Assembly (NCBI GenBank): GCA_020631735.1
Contig: CM036199.1
Location: 22,113,553 to 22,177,552, forward strand
Source: Saccharum officinarum
Taxonomy: Eukaryota > Streptophyta > Magnoliopsida > Poales > Poaceae
Length of the DNA stretch: 64,000 nucleotides
Reading direction: 5' to 3'
The translations under genes were made by a program, and so were the position numbers. This document shows, piece by piece, positions 36,501 through 47,542 of this stretch (position 1 is the stretch's first letter; each line of letters begins with the position of its first letter). The notes under the pieces are model-generated. The model saw nothing but the letters and a program-made list of their open reading frames with translations, was not told the DNA's origin and ran no database searches.

Positions 36501-38303
36501 TACTAGGTCCAGGGGCTCACCTTGAAGATTATGCGCATGCTATAAGAGCCGGGGAGGCGACGGAGCAGGTTCGTCGACGTGGAGGGCGGACACGGTGGCC
36601 TGAACTGGAGATGACGACGGCGTTCCGACTCAGACACTACAGTAGAGACCGAAGAGGAAAACGCATGAGCACCACGGAGTCAAGGAAGAGCTGGAACGGA
36701 AGATGGAGTGGTGAGAGAAGCTCCGAGGCATCTTGACCACGGTGAGGTCATGGTCCGCGGCCATGGTGAGCCGTCGCGGCAGAATTGCGGTGCACGAGCG
36801 GTTCTGGCCGAGAGAGATGACGTGATCGAGTCAAGATGATGCTCTAGGAGCATGCGAAGCTATGGGCAAGAGGAGTTGTGCTAAGTTGCTGCGGTGGTGA
36901 CCAATTTGGCCGACAAGGAGGGGCTCTGCGACGGGGAGAAAACAGAGGAGAAAGAGAGCTCAGCGGCCGGCTGCTCGGGCTTTATAAAGGCGAGGACGAC
37001 TTCGCGGCTTCAGTTGCGGCTTCTCGAGCACGACCACGAGGACGACTGCGCGCCCACGCGCGAGAAGGCGTGACACGGCCAACTCGTCGCCGGCGACAGT
37101 AAGAGAAGGAAAACAGAGCACATAAGTTACTGTAGCAATCATGCCACCTCACTTTTGAAATTTCAAAAATTACTTCTGATTTTTCATTGAAACCCAAAAT
37201 TTCCCAAAAACCAAAGTTGCTCAAAAATCTGCACTCTACAACTTTGCTTTTGTGACCAAACTCATATTTTGAATAATTTTTTAAATTTGGATTTGGATTT
37301 AAAAAGGGGACAAAAAATAGGGTTTCTGTAAATTCGAAATTACTTCAAATTTTTTAATAAAACTTGAAAATCTGTAAAAAGAGAAAATGTAAAACTTTTG
37401 AAGATCTACAACCTTCATAATGGGGCCATCACCCAATTATGCGTACTTTTTTGAAATTGAGTTGAAATTCAAATTTGGGATTTGAATCTTTTCAATTTTA
37501 TTCAAAATTTTACATTGAAACTTTGAAAACCTAAAACACCAAAGTTGTACATCTAGGTAAGACCTAGAACTTTTCTTTTTAAATCATTTTTAAATTCTGC
37601 CTCCATTTGGAAATTGGAATAGGGAAATGAAAAGGGGTCAAATTTGAGATTTGCTTCTTTTTAAAATTACTCCAAATTTTACACTAAAACTTTGAAAACT
37701 CAAAACACCAAACTTGTAGCCCTTGAAAATATCTACAAACTTGATTTTAAACTTTTTCCCAAATTTTGCTTAGATTTTGAATTATTTCAAAAGGGGTAAA
37801 AACAAGGTTTTTCTTTTTCGAAAATCAGGGTTTTGAATTCAATTGATTATTCTTTTTAACTAAAACTTGGTTAATCCTTTAACACTAATAAAACATTATT
37901 TCATGTGATAAGCTACATGGCATTATTAACATCTCAAGCATACTAGTAAAAACAACACATCAAATTACTATTGTATTGAAACATGTGCAACATATATATG
38001 AAACATACGAAACATATAAACCTTGCAATGTAACATGAAACATTCTATTGAAACATCTAAAACATTTCAGCACTTTACTTGAAACATAAGCAATAATAAA
38101 AACATTACCATGCTATGCATGAAACATGTGCAACATATAAACCTTACATGGGAAACATTGCTCAAGCAACACATGTAACTCATGCAACATGACTAAAGTA
38201 ACATGGGCAACATGAATGCATTTATGGCATATCATTTGATGTTTATGCTTGATGATGCTCCACTATCACATTTTAATTGTTCCTTAACATCTGGGATGTT
38301 ATA
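33582..38303 (-). mobile_element. Solo LTR of a gypsy-type retrotransposon, 4.7 kb
   Basis: On the + strand it starts TGTCACAAAAACC and ends CATCTGGGATGTTATA. Reversed, this is an LTR beginning TATAACATCCC (normally TGTAACATCCC) and ending TTTTTGTGACA. CCAAC flanks both sides (33577-33581 and 38304-38308). There is no internal region or second LTR, so it arose by recombination between two LTRs. It holds a GC-rich stretch (35930-37110) with many chance ORFs, an AT-rich stretch and ACATGAAACAT words (37970-38230). The long LTR and ends fit grass Ty3-gypsy elements; the family is not known to me. Confidence 0.88.
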
Positions 38304-38308
38304 CCAAC

Positions 38309-39470
38309 TCTGGCGCTTCCCTATCCTCTCCGCCGCTAGGGCAGGATGCCAGCAATGCCGCGGCCACGCCCGGGCCTTGGGGCCCTGGCGCGGCGTCGCC
38401 GGACGCCCCAAGCTCCTCTCTCTCGCCGACCGCGACACCGTTCTTCCCCGGATGCTCCTCGGGAGGGCGTTCGAAGAGCCGCGGTGGGCGAACGACGACG
38501 GCGAGGAGACCAATGATGACCACCCTGCGACCTAGAGGCCGCTCGTCACTCAACGAAGCCAGCCTCTGCCTCCCCCGTGAGCCTCGAGACTCGTTCAGTC
38601 GCAGTTTTGGGTTGCGGCGGGGCGGACACTGGACAGGGGCCCATAAAGGGTTGTAGGAGGAGGAAGCGTAGCCAACCATGCTCACAGCTGGTGAATGGCT
38701 TGTTTGTTCGACTAGTGGATGGCCGTGTCCCTGCCCGCTAATGCCTCGATCGCCGTGGATGGGCCTCTGCCCCCAACATCGATGGGTGGCATGAGATCGT
38801 CCCCCGACAGGTGACATGACCTGCTGCTACCTTGATTGAGCCTCACCCCAGCCAAAAGCAGCTTTCGTAGGTCAAGAAGATCCAACAGATGCTTCAACTG
38901 CCTCTCATACTCACACTGAGTAGCGATTTGCCGGTTGCCATGGCGTTGTCTGCGCTGTCACGAATTTGGACACCTCACCAAGGACTGCAGGCGGCCTAGG
39001 ACTGCTTCGACCTCGGTGGCGATTGGCGCCAAGCCATGACACTCTGCTCGTGATGACCCCCCGGCCTCCTAGCACACGCCACGCGGTGGTGCGGAGGGTG
39101 CCGCACTAGGTCCGTGGAAGGCACTGGCGGGAGACGACGATGATGTTGGTGGCACAGGACTAAGCCGAAGGACATTGGCACGGGTGCGCCAGCCGACCAC
39201 GCCGACAAGGCACCTACTTCTACTACTGCACTATTCTTCCCCGAGCCAGATCCACTGGCACTGGCGCTGGTGCTGTGCATGAGTGCGGGGCCTCCCGCAT
39301 TGGTTGTCTCATTCTACCTGATGCTGGAAGAGCTTGCCGCCTCGCTCGTCGTGAACCGACCAACGAGTGAACCAGTGCCCGGGTGCCAGCCTACTCTAGA
39401 GGTTGCCTCTTTGGGGATTGAGGAACCGTCTTTGGCGCTAGCTGCTCACTCGCCTCAACCGTCTCGGGGG
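38309..39470 (+). pseudogene. LINE ORF1 (gag-like) fragment with two zinc knuckles
   Basis: Frameshifted remains of a plant L1-type ORF1. A degenerate RWANDDGEE segment near 38480 precedes two CX2CX4HX4C knuckles at about 38890-39000: CFNCLSYSH followed by a stop and VAIC, then CLRCHEFGHLTKDC. Pro/Ser/Ala-rich decayed sequence follows. Several stops and shifts make it non-functional. The solo LTR interrupts it on the left and a TRIM-like element (39471) cuts it on the right. It is a different LINE family from the fragment at 262-1170. Confidence 0.7.
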
Positions 39471-40345
39471 TGTAACAGCCCCAAAATGGGCCAAGTGGGC
39501 CAAAATCACGGGATGGGGGTGATGTACTGCAGCAGGGGGGGCAGTGGGATGACACCGTAGGGGGTACTGTAGCTCTGACACTATAGCAACAAGTTACTGC
39601 AGCAGCGCAGTGGCCGGGTCAATTTTGGGTCACTGCAGTCGGGTACTGTTCACTGGTTACTGTAACATCGCGAAACACTGTACAAACGATGTTTAGTACA
39701 TACTGTGAATCTTAAGGAAGCTAGACTGACTTAAATACCAGGCCAGGGACGCGTAGTAACCTTCAGTTAACCGTTTTGAGCGAAGCGAGGATAAAAGCTC
39801 AAGCGGGTTACTACACAGGTGGGACCACTCCTTGGTAGAGTGGGCCTGGGCCGTGTATGCCAGGACTAGATGTTACATTTGGTATCAAAGCCGACTCTCG
39901 CGGTTTCGTGGGCACGTGAGGATCAGATGCTCGGGCATGATGTGTGCATGCGTGTGGGCCCATCGTGGACATGGCATGACATGGCACATGCGCGTGGCAC
40001 GGGAACACACAAATGTGGCCAAGAGAGGAGGATCCTAGATTAAGTGTCCCAAAAGGGTAAACCAGTCTAGCATTCGACGGGGATGTTGAATCCTTAGGGG
40101 GGTGATTGCAACAACCCAAAAATGGGCTAAGTGGGCCTAATTCGTGGGATGGGCCGATGTTTACGGTAGCAGGGCAGTGGGCCGATCATTGTAGCTGGGG
40201 TTACTATACATCTGGACTTTGGGGGGACTGTAGCGGCGTGGTTGTAGCCGGTGTTACTGCAACACCAAATCAACGCGGGCCAAATTTTGGGTTACTGTAG
40301 CTTGGTACTATCACCAGTTACTGTAGCTCTAGTCAGATAAGTGTC
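39471..40345 (+). mobile_element. TRIM-like miniature LTR retrotransposon (3' LTR truncated)
   Basis: 5' LTR 39471-39877 (407 bp) begins TGTAACAGCCCC and ends GATGTTACA. A primer site TGGTATCAAAGCC starts at 39880. The internal part is only about 230 bp, ends in the purine run TTAGGGGGGTGATT, and is followed at 40107 by a second LTR start, TGCAACAACCC. The second LTR is similar for about 230 bp (both have GGGTTACTGTAG-like runs) and then breaks at about 40345, where gypsy sequence starts. No coding capacity; the enzymes must come from another element. Confidence 0.75.
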
Positions 40346-40347
40346 AG

Positions 40348-43300
40348 ACTAATTTTGAAGAGTTAAAGAAGAGATTGACTAATTTTGAAGAGTTAAAGAA
40401 GAGGTTGACAACAGCCCTAGTGTTGACCTTACCCGATTTAAACAAGAGCTTCTCTATCTATTGTGATGCATCTTGCTTAGGCCTTGGGTGTGTGCTTATG
40501 GAAGAAGGAAAAGTGGTGGCATATGCATCAAGGCAGTTGAGAAAACATGAACTAAACTATCCTACTCACGATTTAAAATTAGCCGCAGTTGTCCATGCTT
40601 TGAAGATCTGAAGACATTATTTAATTGGACACAAGAGTGACATTTATACAGATCATAAGAGTTTGAAGTATATTTTCACATAGTCAGATCTAAATTTGAG
40701 ACAACACCGTTGGTTAGAGTTAATCAAGGATTATGACTTGGAGGTGCACTACCATCCTGTGAAGGCAAATGTTGTAGCTGATGCACTTAGCAGGAAGAGC
40801 TATATCAATGGACTTCAACTGACATTCATACTTGCAGAGTTGCGTGCTGAAATAGAACATCTCAATTTGGGTTTTGTCAATAATGTCATGGAATTGACAA
40901 TAGAGCCTACGTTAGAGCAAGATATACGTAAGAGTCAGTTGGAGGATGAGAAACTAAAGGAGATAGCAGAGAATGTAGTGCTTGGAAAGACACCAGGCTT
41001 TAGGCTGGATGAGAATGGTACTCTATGGTTTGGGAAAAGGATATGTGTACCTAAAGTGAAAGCTATCCATGATACAATTCTACGAGAGGCACATGATGCT
41101 TATTCAATACACCCTAGAAGCACCAAGATGTATTTAGATCTTAAAGAGAAGTATTGGTGGTATGGGTTGAAAAGAGATGTGGCAGAGTATGTGGCCATAT
41201 GCGATACTTGTCAGAGGGTAAAAGCTGAGCACCAAAGACCTGCAGGATTGCTGGAACCAATGAAAATACCAGAGTGAAAATGAGAAGTTGGTATGAACTT
41301 TATTACTGGATTACCTCGCACTCAGCGCGGATATGATTCGATTTGGGTAATAGTGGACCGACTTACTAAGGTTGCTCATTTTCTGCCAGTCAAGACCACT
41401 TATAATGGTGCAAGGCTAGCAGAGTTGTATATAGAGAGGATAGTCAAAGAAGATTGTGTCTGATCGAGGTACTCAATTTACGTCACAATTTTGGCACAAG
41501 GTACATAGAGCTTTAGGGACAAAGTTGAATTTCAGTTCTGCATATCATCCCCAAATTGATGAATAAAAAGAAAGGACCAATCAAATCTTAGAAGACATGT
41601 TGAGAACTTGTGCTTTGCAGTATGGTACTAGTTGGGACAAGAGTTTGCCATATGCTGAGTTTTCATATAACAACAGCCACCAGAAAAGTCTCAAAATGGC
41701 ACTATTTGAAGCGTTATATGGACGTAAGTGTAGGACACCTTTGTTCTAGAATCAGACAGGTGAAACTCAGGTATTTGGACCTGATATTCTAAGAAATGCT
41801 GAAGAACAAGTGAGGATGATCAGAGACAACTTGAGAGTAACACAGTCTAGACAAAAGAGTTATGTTGATACCCAAAGAAGAGAGTTGAGCTTCGAAGTGG
41901 GTGATTATGTGTACTTGAAAGTGTCACCAATGAGAAATGTGAGAAGATTCAATATGAAAGGAAAGCTAACACCGAGGTATGTTAGACCTTTCAAGATTTT
42001 AGAGAGACGTGGAGAAGTGGCCTATCAATTAGAACTGTCAGAAAGTTTGTCAGGTGTGTACGATGTATTCCATGTTTCACAATTGAAAAAGTATTTGTGA
42101 GTACCAGAAGAGCAGATTCCTTTGAAAGAGCTTGCTATTAAAGAAGATCTCACATATGAAGAGTATCCGATAAAAATATTGGAAACTGCAGAAAGAGTTA
42201 CAAGCACAGTTATTAGGACCGGACCGGACCGGCGGTCGGACCGGTAAAAGACCGAACCAGAGCCTACACCGGTCCGGTTCGGTTAAAAGACCGTCTGTGC
42301 AATCGAACCGCTATAAACCGGTTGAACCGGCCGGTTTTTTGTCGAACCGGTGAACCGGCCGGTTCCATGCGAATCGGTGGGTTTTCGATGTTTTCCAAAA
42401 TTACCCCTCTGTGCAATCGTTACAACCTTATCTACTTAGGGGTATTATTGTAAATGAGTGAAAATTGATCTTTTAGGGTTGTTTGCCGGCTGAGTGCCTG
42501 AGAGAGAGAGGGAAAAAATTAACTTCATCTTCTATTGGCGCTCTGGCATCTGGGCAGCGGCGGCGGCTCCCTGGGCGGCGTGCAGCTCCCCTCCCCTGCG
42601 CGGCAGCGTGCGGCTCCCATCCCCTGGGCAGCGTGCGCGCAGCAGGCTGTCGCGGGCTCGCGGCCTGCGGGCAAGCAGTGGCTGCGTCGGGCGGCGGCAG
42701 CGAGCAGCGGGCCAGGAGCTGAGGAGTGGCCGCGGCGAGCGGCAGGCAAGCAGCGGCAGCGGGCGATTCCTGGCTTCCTGCAGCAGCGGGCAAGGCTAAG
42801 GAGCGGCCGGCAGATCGAGATCCAGAGTCCAAAGTCCAAACTACAACGTGCTGCTGGCTGCTGCTCGGCTTTTGCATCCAGAGTTCAGAGCCAGACAGGA
42901 ACAGGAGACATGGCTGCTAATGGTGAGCTAGTCTCAATCTTAAACTGTGAATCTGTGATATATTTGCCTCTCTATTAGTGTCAATGCACTGTTAATGCCT
43001 GGTAATTGCATTACTTTGGTTTTCATTAATGTGATATATTCAGCTCCCTGTTAGTGTCAATGCAGAATGCACGGATAATGATATATTCAGTAAGCTTATT
43101 GTTTGTGACAACATGGCTCTGATTCTATATTTGTGACTATGAGCTGTGATTCTATATTTTCTATATTTCTATGATGTATGAAGTATGAACTATGTATGAA
43201 GATGGAAGTTATGTTGTTGTTATCAGGCACTTGATGTTTTAAATTATGAACATGGCATTCTATATATACATATGTATGAACCTTATAGTTGTGCAATTAA

Positions 43301-43625
43301 ATTTATGTTATTTATCATCTGCCAATTATTAATTATAGCATATATATATATATATATACCGGTTCAAAGTATTTGTGGCCGGTTCGATTTGTCCGGTCCG
43401 AAACAATTGAACCGACGGTTCAACCGGTTCGAAACGGTTGGACCAGTGAACCAGTGAACCGACGACCTCGCCGGTTCGATCTCCGGTCCGGTCCTAATAA
43501 CTTTGGTTACAAGGAGCCGAACTATAAAGATGTGCAAGGTACAGTGGAATCGATATTCAGAAGATGAGGTTACTTGGGAATGGGAAGAAGATCTGAGAAA
43601 ATCTTATCCGCAGCTGTTTAAGTAA
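40348..43625 (+). pseudogene. pol: Ty3-gypsy chromovirus pol, 5'-truncated, split by hAT element
   Basis: It begins at the end of RT with a tandem 27-base duplication (40348 and 40377). RNase H follows ([33 protein letters not shown]), then the integrase zinc finger (CDTCQRVK near 41205), the integrase core with shifts and stops between 41276 and 41800, and the integrase C-terminus ending FHVSQLKKYL (42098). A chromodomain begins at about 42160 (EEYPIKILE) and, after the hAT insertion at 42205-43505, resumes (KVQWNRYSEDEVTWEWEEDL) to a TAA at 43623-43625. The chromodomain marks a chromovirus (Tekay-like). Gag, protease and most of RT are missing. Confidence 0.9.
42205..43505 (+). mobile_element. 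hAT-type non-autonomous element in the chromodomain, 1.3 kb
   Basis: The ends are CACAGTTATTAGGACCGG and, inverted, CAAAGTTATTAGGACCGG. GTTACAAG (8 bases) flanks both sides (42197-42204 and 43506-43513), and joining the flanks restores the gypsy frame. An 8-base duplication and CA-starting terminal repeats fit hAT. Dense ACCGG/CCGGT motifs lie in both subterminal regions (42213-42370 and 43370-43500), as expected for transposase-binding repeats. A GC-rich interior leads to an ATG at 42910 followed by a plausible splice donor (GCTAATG|GTGAGC), perhaps the leftover first exon of a lost transposase. No transposase domain is seen. Confidence 0.88.
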
Positions 43626-43671
43626 GCATCACCCAATCTCGAGGACGAGATTCTTTTTAAGGGGGTAGAAT

Positions 43672-46563
43672 TGTAACACCCAAATTTTTGCATTATTTCA
43701 AAATAGTTAAATTGTTTTATTTATGTAAATTAAGTGTGCATTCAAATGTAGAAAATAATATTTTTTATGAAACTAAAATTTATCATAAGGTTAGCTACAT
43801 GTTGATGCACTCATGCCGATGCATTTTTTTGTGATGATTGGTTTTGATCCAAAGTTTAAAAGAGATTCAAAAACATTTAAAATTGAATTTGGAAAATCAA
43901 ATTAGAAAAAGAAAACTTCTTTTTCTTCCCCCTCCCTCCTTTCGGCCCGAGCGGCCCAGCTCGGCTTGCTATTTCTTCCCCCTGCCGGCCCACGCGTCTT
44001 CTCCCTTTCCCTCCTCTCTTTTCTCTTGGGCCAGCCCAGTTCGGCGATTGGGCAACCGCTGCCACGCCCCTTTCCCCCTGCCGCTGACAACCGGTCCCGC
44101 CCGTCAGCTCCTCCCCCAACCTCCCGCATCCCGCTCGGTCAAGGCGCAACCGTTGCCCCCGCGCCCACGCTCCATCATGGGAGCGTCTCTCCCGCGCCTC
44201 AGGCCTCTTTAAAAGGGAAGCGTGACCCGTCTCCGCCCCTTCCCCCACTCCAACTCCCTCTCTCTCGAGTTCACTGGGCTGCAAAACCGTAGCAAACGCC
44301 TCCGGAGAGCCCCGTCCGCCCCACCGCGTTGGCCGTCACCTCCGAGCCGCCTTCGCCCTGTGTTTTTTTTTCGCTCGGTGAGCTTCGCCTCTCTCTCCTC
44401 TTTCTCCCCGTCCATCTCCTGTGCCGGATGGTGGCTTCTAGGGCCATTTTCGCGAGCTCCGGCGAGCCTCCTCCACAGTCGGCCATGGCGAGCGCCGCAC
44501 CGAGTCTTCTCTGGCCGTGAAATGCACCCCACCAAGGTCGCCATCGTCTCCGCTTTCTCCCAGTGCCATCGGTTCATCGAACCGTGGCCCGTAGGCCCTA
44601 TTTCCTGTGCTCCGGCGAGCTTCTCGTCGTCGGGAATGGCGGCACCGCTGTGGCTGCTACTGTTCCCGACCGGCATCTTCTTCTTTCTCCCTCCCATCCT
44701 TTCCCAGCCGTTGATTTTGAGATCTACGACCAGGATTAGAACATACCCCTTCGCAGGTCCTTTTGCTAAAGAGACTTCGTCCTTTTTATTATTCATGCTG
44801 CATTCCTCAGCCGATTTTAAAAACCGAATTTTGATTTATTTTATTATGAAATGAGTTCAATTTATTTATAGAATTGCCACTGTATTAGATTGCTTATAAA
44901 ATCATCGTTTTAGCTCCGATTCGACACGTTCAACTTGCGTTAGTTTCATAATTTCGTAATCTACATGATGATGCTACTGTTAAATCTATTAGCAACTTTT
45001 AAATTTCTTGATTAGGTTAAGTTAATTAACTCGCTATAGGAATCTTGTTTAATTCGGAACTTTCGCGTTATAGCTCCGAATTTCATGAACTTCGCGTCGA
45101 TGTGATCGTAGCGAGACGTAGATGATCTTCATAAACTTTTTATGTTATTTTATTTACTGTTGGTGTATTGTTCTAACTATAGAATTGTTTTGCTTGTATG
45201 TTTGTTTCTGGAATGTGTGTTGTTGGTCTGTGTTGATCAAGTTCAGACGGTGAGGAGTACGTTGGGAACCAGGAGTACTTCGGAGACCAGCAGGAGTTTG
45301 TGAACCAAGGCAACTATAGCATGGGCTTACCTTGATGTCCTATTTATTATATAATCTACTCATTATGCATGTGTCTAATATTGCTCGACTATAATGACTT
45401 CCTAGCTATTGATGATCTGTACCTTGATTCCTGTGGGATTATTTGTATATGGTTAGAATGCTAGTGCTCTATTTAAACATGATCAATACTATGACTAATG
45501 GAACAAACGGATAAACATGATGGTAATAATTGAACTATAGGGTAATGGTGCAAATGAATTTGATCATGTTGCCCTAAACCCTCCGTAAGGACTTATCTAT
45601 CGACAAAAGCTGGGATTAACAGTGCAACCGTGGGGGTCACATGACTCTGACTTTAGCTCAGTAATAGGATTTTTTCTAGCTTGTTAGAGGTTATCCGAAA
45701 GGGCGCAAGAGGGGCTTGCCACTTTAGGTATAGGACTGCCCCTGTTCTTATGTGTATAGCCACGAAGGATTTGTGCCATAGAAAGGGGTTCCTATATCTG
45801 CCTGCCGAGGAAACCTCGCGGCCCTGACATGTTAGAGAGACCTATAGAAGGCTTCATAGTGTACCCTGCCTGCTCACCTTAGGAGTGTTAGGGGGTCGAT
45901 GGGTCCCGGACATTTTGGGCAACACGACTCACGGGTAAAGATGCACAACCTCTGCAGAGTGTTAAAACTGTTATAACAGTCATGCTCACGGTCACGAGCG
46001 GCCCGGAAAACTCACAGAATAAATGGTTATCTGTTATGTTGTTAATTTATGATGATGATGATGTTATAATGTTATTCAATGACTCTATTTAATTCTAGTA
46101 TATGATCATGTGGGTTAATTTGAGAGCTTAAGCATAACTTGATGTTAACCAATGATCATATGTTGACCTACTAAAATGCTAAATGCAGTAAACTGTGTCT
46201 ACCTTTTAAGCCTCATGAATCCCCATGTTATGCTTGTGGAGTACGAAATGTACTCACGCTTGTTTATTTTTCATTTTTGGATAAAAACCCCGGATGGGTA
46301 ACAGATGACAGTTGGTATGAGGATTACCCAGAAGATTTCTATGTTTGAGTCAACCAGTTGACTGTCCCTGTGTTGGAGCTACCATGTTCGAGAGTTATAT
46401 TTTATTTTCCGCTTGTGATGTATAAAACTAAGTGATGTATTAAACGTGATGTAAGATATACTGTGATGATACTTTCTGTAATTTGTCGACTTATGTGTGC
46501 GACTGTCCCTGGGCGCACATAAGGTTTATGTACTCTATTTTGTCCTTAAAATGGAGTGTGACA
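43672..46563 (+). repeat. 3' LTR of the gypsy chromovirus
   Basis: It follows the purine tract AAGGGGGTAGAAT. It begins TGTAACACCC and ends GGAGTGTGACA (46563), about 2.9 kb. No 5' LTR partner lies in the window. A GC-rich part (43900-44720) is open in several frames on both strands, which is composition and not coding. Confidence 0.8.
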
Positions 46564-47542
46564 ATATGGATAGTAGAGTGTTTCTTTCATACAGTACAAC
46601 ACAGTAGTGTGAGTGTCTCTATCAGCTTGGGATGTTTCTCCAGCACGTGCACGCCTGTTCTATGGCTGTGGTGTGGTATAATTACTGAGTTTTTCTGGTT
46701 ATTTGTCTGCCACGTCTGTTCTATGGCTCAGGTGTCATTGCTAATTTTTTTCCCCCTAGGTAATGCTATTTTTTTTTCCACTTTTGAGTTTTGCATTTGC
46801 AGTTCTGCTAGACTGTTGTCCCTTTTAACGATGACACATTTTTTTATTAAGAGAAGATGAAAAAGTTTACAACAAGCGACTTAGCGGTAATCACATGGTT
46901 TACCAGAGAGGAGTCACACACGAGAGACGAGAAACAACATAGAAAGCCGATGCACATAATTGAACCAAGAGTGACCTTAACTGCTGGAAGCGAATACCAC
47001 CACAACTTTTGTATTCATTGTGTTAACATTTAAGGTTGTTCAAAAATTTTAAAATATGAGAATTTTGAATCACATATTTAGGACTCAAACCGTAGTATAT
47101 CACATTAAGAACTATAACTTTATTATAGGCCATGTCGATACGCAAGGCCCCGTTTGGAAATTTAAATTTCAAATTTTGATAATTTAAAATAAAATTATAG
47201 GATTCTAAATAGTTTCAAATAAAATACTAATCATCTCGCATTAAGCTATATATCTTTGATATAAAGTTCATCTTCATTTGACTTCATATAAAACATTTTG
47301 TTTATTTTTGTTGTAACAATTTCTAGAGAGGTAAGAGTACCGCATTTATTAATTAATCAAGTTCAGTATCGCAATTGTGACAATATCATGGATGAAACTA
47401 TACTAACAATCCAAATACAATTATCAGACATCGCACGTAATCTGGTACATGATTGAGATACTGCTTTGCAGCTTGACTAATAAGTGGCACTGTGAACCAG
47501 AACCAGCTTCACCTTTCTTAAGAACGGTTCGAATGTGGAAGT
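46564..47542. other. Intergenic, between gypsy LTR and intact NPF gene
   Basis: AT-rich. A segment starting GGCCCCGTTTGGAAATTT at about 47152 looks like one end of a MITE, without a matching right end. No gene seen. It is the 3' flank of the NPF gene on the - strand. Confidence 0.5.

Noticed and set aside
35852..37224. Many overlapping ORFs in both strands
   Set aside because: GC-rich part of the solo LTR. Frames are open on both strands without motifs, so composition explains them.
42473..42978. ORFs of 80-147 codons on both strands
   Set aside because: GC-rich leader of the hAT-type element. Only the ATG at 42910 with a following splice donor seemed worth noting.
44222..44854. 210-codon + strand ORF plus several ORFs on the other strand
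   Set aside because: It lies inside the gypsy LTR in a GC-rich stretch where most frames are open. No domain or motif recognised.
47152..47300. MITE starting GGCCCCGTTTGGAAATTT
   Set aside because: No matching inverted end or target duplication could be found downstream.
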